Of a stretch of DNA of 64,000 nucleotides, positions 60,735 through 64,000 are shown in pieces (position 1 is the first letter of the stretch; every line of letters starts with the position of its first letter). The notes below the pieces were generated by a model. The model made no database searches. It was given only the letters and a program-made list of their open reading frames with translations, and was not told the DNA's origin. The translations under genes and the position numbers were made by a program. This DNA comes from Maledivibacter sp. (GTDB taxonomy: Bacteria > Bacillota > Clostridia > Peptostreptococcales > Caminicellaceae). The stretch covers positions 82,165-146,164 of the forward strand of contig JAOASB010000023.1 of the NCBI GenBank assembly GCA_025210375.1, in the 5' to 3' direction.

Positions 60735-62426
60735 TTATTTATTATATGCTGGATCAATTTCTACATCATAGGTAGATCCTGCGGCCCATCCTTGCCATGA
60801 TAAATGAAAGTTTTTAAGTCTTGGGCTTACTACCCATTCACCTTTGGTGGATGCAAGTGGAAAATAAAGTGCCTCATCTTGTGTGATCACTTTCTCTAAC
60901 TCTTGATAAGATTTTATTCTTTCTTCTGGATCTACTGTAACATCAGCAGCTTCGATAGCATCACTAAGTTTTTTTCTTTCCTGTCCATAAAATTCTACTT
61001 CATCATCATTTATTGTATAACTACTAAAGAATTCTCCAGGGTCTGGTGCCCCTGCAGTCATTGGTCCTACAGTTATTCCATATTCATTATTATTTCTATC
61101 TCCTCTAATATCCCAATATGCTCCCATATCAACATTCTTAATCTGTACTTTAATTCCAATTTGTGAAAGCATTGATTGAAGTGCTTCGTTTATTGAATGT
61201 GTATATTTACTTGCACCATTTTGTAATAAAACCAAATCAAATCCATCAGGATATCCTGCTTCTGAAAGAAGATTTTTAGCCTTTTCTAAATCATAAGGAA
61301 TTTTTGGTAAATCAGGATTATATCCCGGTATCATTGGAGGTATACAACCATTCATTATAGTTCCTGTTCCATTAAAGAAATTCTTATTAATTATATCCCT
61401 ATTTATAGCTAATTGGATGGCTTTTCTAACTCTTACATCTTTGATTGGTTCAGATTTTTCATTAAAAGTAATAAATGTCAAACCAGGTCTATCATTGGAT
61501 AATACATAATCCTTCCACTCTGGTGATTGCATATAATGATCATATGTAGCCTTAGATTTGATTTTAATTAAATCAAGTTCTCCATTTTCAAACATCATTC
61601 TAGCAGTTGAAGCATCAACATTGATTAAATATCTTAATCCATCAATATGTGCAGCTCCTTTAAAATACTCATCATTTCTTACTAAATTAATTTCTTGCTC
61701 TTGTTTCCAATCCTTAAACTTTAAGTATCCAGTACCAACTGTATATTCTGGATCAAAACCAAATTTATCTTTACCCTCTTCTACTGCTTTTCTATTAAAA
61801 ATAGAAGCAGGTGCATCGGTTAAAGAAGCTAAGAAAGGTGCATACTCTTTTTCAAGTGTTATCTCGACATTGTAATTATCAATAACTTTTACACCACTAA
61901 CACTATCTGCCTTACCTTCTAATCTATCCTTTGCTCCTTCAATAATTTCAAAAATCCAGCTATTAATTGTTGCCTGTTCTGGATCCATCATCTTATCAAT
62001 TGTGAATAGAACATCATCGGCTTTAAACTCTTCACCATTATGGAATTTTACTCCCTTTGCTAAATGGAAAGTATATACTTTGCCATTCTCGCTTACATCC
62101 CAAGATTCTGCTAAACTCGGAACTATTTTCACTCCACCATTCCCATCGGGTTCAGCTTCTACTAATCTATTATAGATTTGTAAAGGAATAAAATAGTCAG
62201 CATTAGTTTTTTGAATATCTAATGTCTTAGGGTTTTGAAATAAAGTAAGAACCATTGTGTTTTCATTAGGGCTCTTATATTCTGCAACTTCTCCTGTTAA
62301 TTTTTCTTCATTGCTCACTGCTTTATCTGCTACTTCAGTTTTTTTATTGTTACTACAACCTATTAACATTACTGAAAAAGCAAGCAATATTAGCAACACA
62401 ATGTTGAATTTTTTAAATTTTTTCAA
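60735..62426 (-). CDS. Peptide-binding lipoprotein of the second ABC importer (SBP family 5)
   Basis: 563 residues. Signal peptide with lipobox LIGCS (Cys24), then a charged linker. Mature sequence shows PKTLDIQKTNADYFIPLQIYN, SLAESWDVSENGKVYTFHL and GVKFHNGEEFKADDVLFTIDKMM, the family signature. Ends with W-rich FHLSWQGWAAGS. Start is a TTG at 62426, six bases after GGGAGGA. It has a strong promoter at 62462-62490. No hydrolase or regulator is linked, so the substrate is open: peptides, nickel chelates and other small molecules all occur in this family. Confidence 0.92.
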   Translation of the reverse strand: MKKFKKFNIVLLILLAFSVMLIGCSNNKKTEVADKAVSNEEKLTGEVAEYKSPNENTMVLTLFQNPKTLDIQKTNADYFIPLQIYNRLVEAEPDGNGGVKIVPSLAESWDVSENGKVYTFHLAKGVKFHNGEEFKADDVLFTIDKMMDPEQATINSWIFEIIEGAKDRLEGKADSVSGVKVIDNYNVEITLEKEYAPFLASLTDAPASIFNRKAVEEGKDKFGFDPEYTVGTGYLKFKDWKQEQEINLVRNDEYFKGAAHIDGLRYLINVDASTARMMFENGELDLIKIKSKATYDHYMQSPEWKDYVLSNDRPGLTFITFNEKSEPIKDVRVRKAIQLAINRDIINKNFFNGTGTIMNGCIPPMIPGYNPDLPKIPYDLEKAKNLLSEAGYPDGFDLVLLQNGASKYTHSINEALQSMLSQIGIKVQIKNVDMGAYWDIRGDRNNNEYGITVGPMTAGAPDPGEFFSSYTINDDEVEFYGQERKKLSDAIEAADVTVDPEERIKSYQELEKVITQDEALYFPLASTKGEWVVSPRLKNFHLSWQGWAAGSTYDVEIDPAYNK

Positions 62427-62461
62427 ATCAATTCCTCCCTTTCAAATTAAGTCCGAGGATA

Positions 62462-62490
62462 ATTATAACACCACCAATTTTATATTTCAA
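62462..62490 (-). promoter_or_regulatory. Sigma-A promoter of the second peptide-importer operon
   Basis: Minus strand TTGAAA (62490-62485), 17 bases, then perfect TATAAT (62467-62462). Start of transcription would be near 62455, about 30 bases before the TTG start. Confidence 0.8.
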
Positions 62491-62611
62491 TTTATTTGTC
62501 TAGTTTTGTCTATTAATCTTTCAAATGTATTTATTTGTACCTATTAAAAATTTTTATCTGCCAAAATGGCTTTGGGACGTTTTGTTTCCCACCCTTGAAT
62601 ATCCCGTCATT

Positions 62612-62777
62612 CTATTTCCCTTTTAAAGTAGCCATCTCTACTATCTCTCGGCCAATTCTTAGCCCCATGCTCAGCCGCATATTACTACTGACTCTCTTAA
62701 CCTCTTTAATTTCCTTAATTAAATTATTGTAATATTTAATTCCTTAATTAAGTATTACAATAATTTTTCTCTATCCT
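62612..62777 (-). pseudogene. C-terminal remnant of an IS200-like transposase, copy 3
   Basis: Minus strand reads REKLL, stop, YLIKELN, then NLIKEIKEVKRVSSNMRLSM and GLRIGREIVEMATLKGK with TAG. Aligns with the copies at 52909 and 55923, including the stop codon after REKLL shared with the first. Tail GGGAAACAAAACGTCCC follows. Confidence 0.7.
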
Positions 62778-63120
62778 CATCATCAATGAATATATATCTT
62801 GTCCATTCCCCCTAATCATAATGTGATATATACCTGTACCCCTCTTTTCTCTTTTTTGCCTTGGAATAAATTATCCCACATTACTATGTTACTCTATTTC
62901 TACGTATCAAAGGAAACTTCCCCTTGCCACAAGGAGTTTTGAACATATAAAAAACCATGATTCAAACTGTGACTTAAACCATATCCTTGCCGCAAAGCAA
63001 ATCATATGTTTGCCATTAATTCTTATAAAATATAAATTAAAAAGATTGCATAAAAAATCACAGATGCAATCCTATATTATATAATAACCATATCTTACTT
63101 ATGGAAACATAAATACTATT

Positions 63121-63335
63121 TAATGTTTAGTATCTGATCTAACTTAACACATTTAACCATATCTTTTTTTGACTTTCTGGCGTTTATATTAATAATTTTA
63201 TTTTCATCTTTTGGATACTACATTTGATTTAGTAAAGTTTTCTTTATTTGATCCGCTTTATCAAATACATCATTTTGGGCAATTTTGAGGCCTATTAATT
63301 CTGTTATCATAGGAACATCATATCCCTTTGTCCCT
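63121..63335 (-). pseudogene. Broken reading frame of unknown family
   Basis: Minus strand reads GTKGYDVPMITELIGLKIAQ, NDVFDKADQIKKTLLNQM, a TAG at 63218-63220, and then YPKDENKIININARKSKKD in the same frame. The protein-like character continues across the stop, so it is a disabled gene fragment. I do not recognise the family. Confidence 0.45.
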
Positions 63336-63373
63336 TATCACGCAATTATTTGCTAAAATCCGTGTCATAAATA

Positions 63374-63399
63374 TAGCGCCAATCATTAAATTGACGCTA
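63374..63399 (-). terminator. Weak hairpin after the DUF2927 gene
   Basis: TAGCGCCAAT and ATTGACGCTA pair except for one C-A mismatch around a CATTAA loop. T-rich on the plus-strand side, AT-rich on the minus. May end the DUF2927 transcript. Confidence 0.4.
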
Positions 63400-63495
63400 C
63401 ACATTTTTTATTATTTCCAATGCCTGCTTGACAGGGAGCAGTTCACAGTCCACCTAGCTTTATTTATTTTATACTAATATACATTAGTTAGATAT

Positions 63496-63846
63496 TCATT
63501 CTTTCTTTAGATTGTTAAGCACCTCAATAACTTCGTCTCTATCCATTCCTAGTTGAATCGCTTCTTCATAAAGCATTTTTATTAATGCTTTGTCAATATC
63601 TAGATATTCTACTACAGAGCTTTTCCCTTGATAAAATATACTTTTAGGATATTGGTATGTATCATTTAAGAGACCTAATGATTGCGTTAATTCTTCCCTA
63701 ATAATATGATCTCTATCTTTTTTATTTTTTATATTACTAGAAATATAGATTTTAGTTCTACTAATCTCATTTTTGTTATTAGTAACCACATAAGCAGCAC
63801 CTCTTAATCCACTTTTACAATCTGGAAATACTTCTTTATATTTCAT
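63496..63846 (-). CDS. DUF2927-family protein, probably N-terminally truncated
   Basis: 116 residues from the first ATG. It shows the conserved core of DUF2927: SGLRGAAYVV, then IIREELTQSLGLLNDTYQYP (His/Glu residues that look metallopeptidase-like), KSIFYQ, YLDIDKALIKMLYEEAI and GMDRDEV. The same frame before the ATG reads QIHFISP, which is part of the domain, but a TGA precedes it, so the gene seems to have lost its N-terminus by a stop or frameshift. Longer homologues carry a signal peptide and more domain upstream. No strong ribosome site is seen. Function unknown; calling it a pseudogene is reasonable. Confidence 0.55.
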   Translation of the reverse strand: MKYKEVFPDCKSGLRGAAYVVTNNKNEISRTKIYISSNIKNKKDRDHIIREELTQSLGLLNDTYQYPKSIFYQGKSSVVEYLDIDKALIKMLYEEAIQLGMDRDEVIEVLNNLKKE

Positions 63847-63924
63847 TGGTGAAATAAAGTGTATTTGTCAATTGAAAATTCCCCTAATTTCTAATTAAAC
63901 TTTCCCCTAGGGGAGTAAAAAAAA

Positions 63925-64000
63925 TTATTGATTTTGAAGCCAAAGCTTTGTTTCTTTTAGTCTATAGGAATTGCCATTCATATTAACTATATATGATTTA
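63925..64000 (-). pseudogene. 3' end of a reading frame cut by the right edge
   Basis: Minus strand reads KSYIVNMNGNSYRLKETKLW, LQNQ and TAA. It lies in another frame than the DUF2927 piece and could be the upstream part of the same broken gene. Too little is present to assign it. Confidence 0.3.

Larger units (their letters stand above)
62790..63495. other. Decayed region
   Basis: About 700 bases with no intact gene. It has a broken frame (63121-63335), a weak hairpin (63374-63399), CAAGGAG/CTCCTTG-like short repeats near 62930, and a possible family A remnant near 63040 (AGATTGCATAA). Codon use and stop density suggest pseudogene debris. Confidence 0.5.

Overview
The window is AT-rich DNA of an endospore-forming, motile or chemotactic, peptide- and organic-acid-using member of the Clostridia. 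The reasons are the low GC content, strong AGGAGG-type ribosome sites, frequent TTG/GTG starts, a YyaC spore protease, a CUT1 importer of the LplABC type, DUF1836, DUF4387 and AtuA-like proteins, and decayed IS200-like transposase fragments. I see no rRNA, tRNA or CRISPR array. Placement below class level is not supported by what can be read here.

Layout. 1-2.7 kb: the 5' end of a purine nucleoside phosphorylase (cut by the left edge), a promoter-driven 60-residue peptide gene of unknown function, and an orphan OmpR-type response regulator. 2.8-10.2 kb: a minus-strand phosphonate module (PhnW transaminase, PhnX-type hydrolase, two organophosphate-antiporter-like MFS carriers), bracketed on the plus strand by the response regulator and by a PAS histidine kinase with no partner next to it. 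10.4-18.3 kb: an M20 amidohydrolase with a five-gene Opp/Dpp peptide importer and an RpiR regulator. 18.5-28.7 kb: a nine-gene unit (GntR, AtuA-like, DUF4387, ribokinase, two permeases, binding protein, two ADP-ribosylglycohydrolase-family enzymes) that looks like a pathway for importing a ribosylated compound and salvaging its ribose. 28.8-34.6 kb: topoisomerase III and a SWIM-SNF2 helicase. 34.6-41.8 kb: mixed single genes (DUF4438, YyaC, DUF1836, hemolysin-III, a lipoprotein, an alkyl-sulfatase-like enzyme). 41.9-47.3 kb: a sigma-54 module in which an enhancer-binding protein lies upstream of a sodium symporter, a cyclase-family hydrolase and a BKACE enzyme; a near-perfect -24/-12 promoter lies between regulator and operon. 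47.6-52.2 kb: two chemoreceptors. 52.4-56.7 kb: DUF2000 with an AraC regulator, a secreted duplicated protein with aerolysin-like sequence character, and a flavin reductase. 56.7-62.4 kb: a second Opp/Dpp importer whose OppC gene appears to start at AUU. 62.4-64 kb: decayed DNA (transposase remnant, broken ORFs, a truncated DUF2927 gene).

Two families of intergenic palindromic repeats recur through the window, often touching stop codons, and three C-terminal remnants of one transposase lie between 52.9 and 62.8 kb. Most functional calls rest on family motifs read by eye; substrates of transporters and of the ribosyl and sigma-54 pathways are inferences from gene order.
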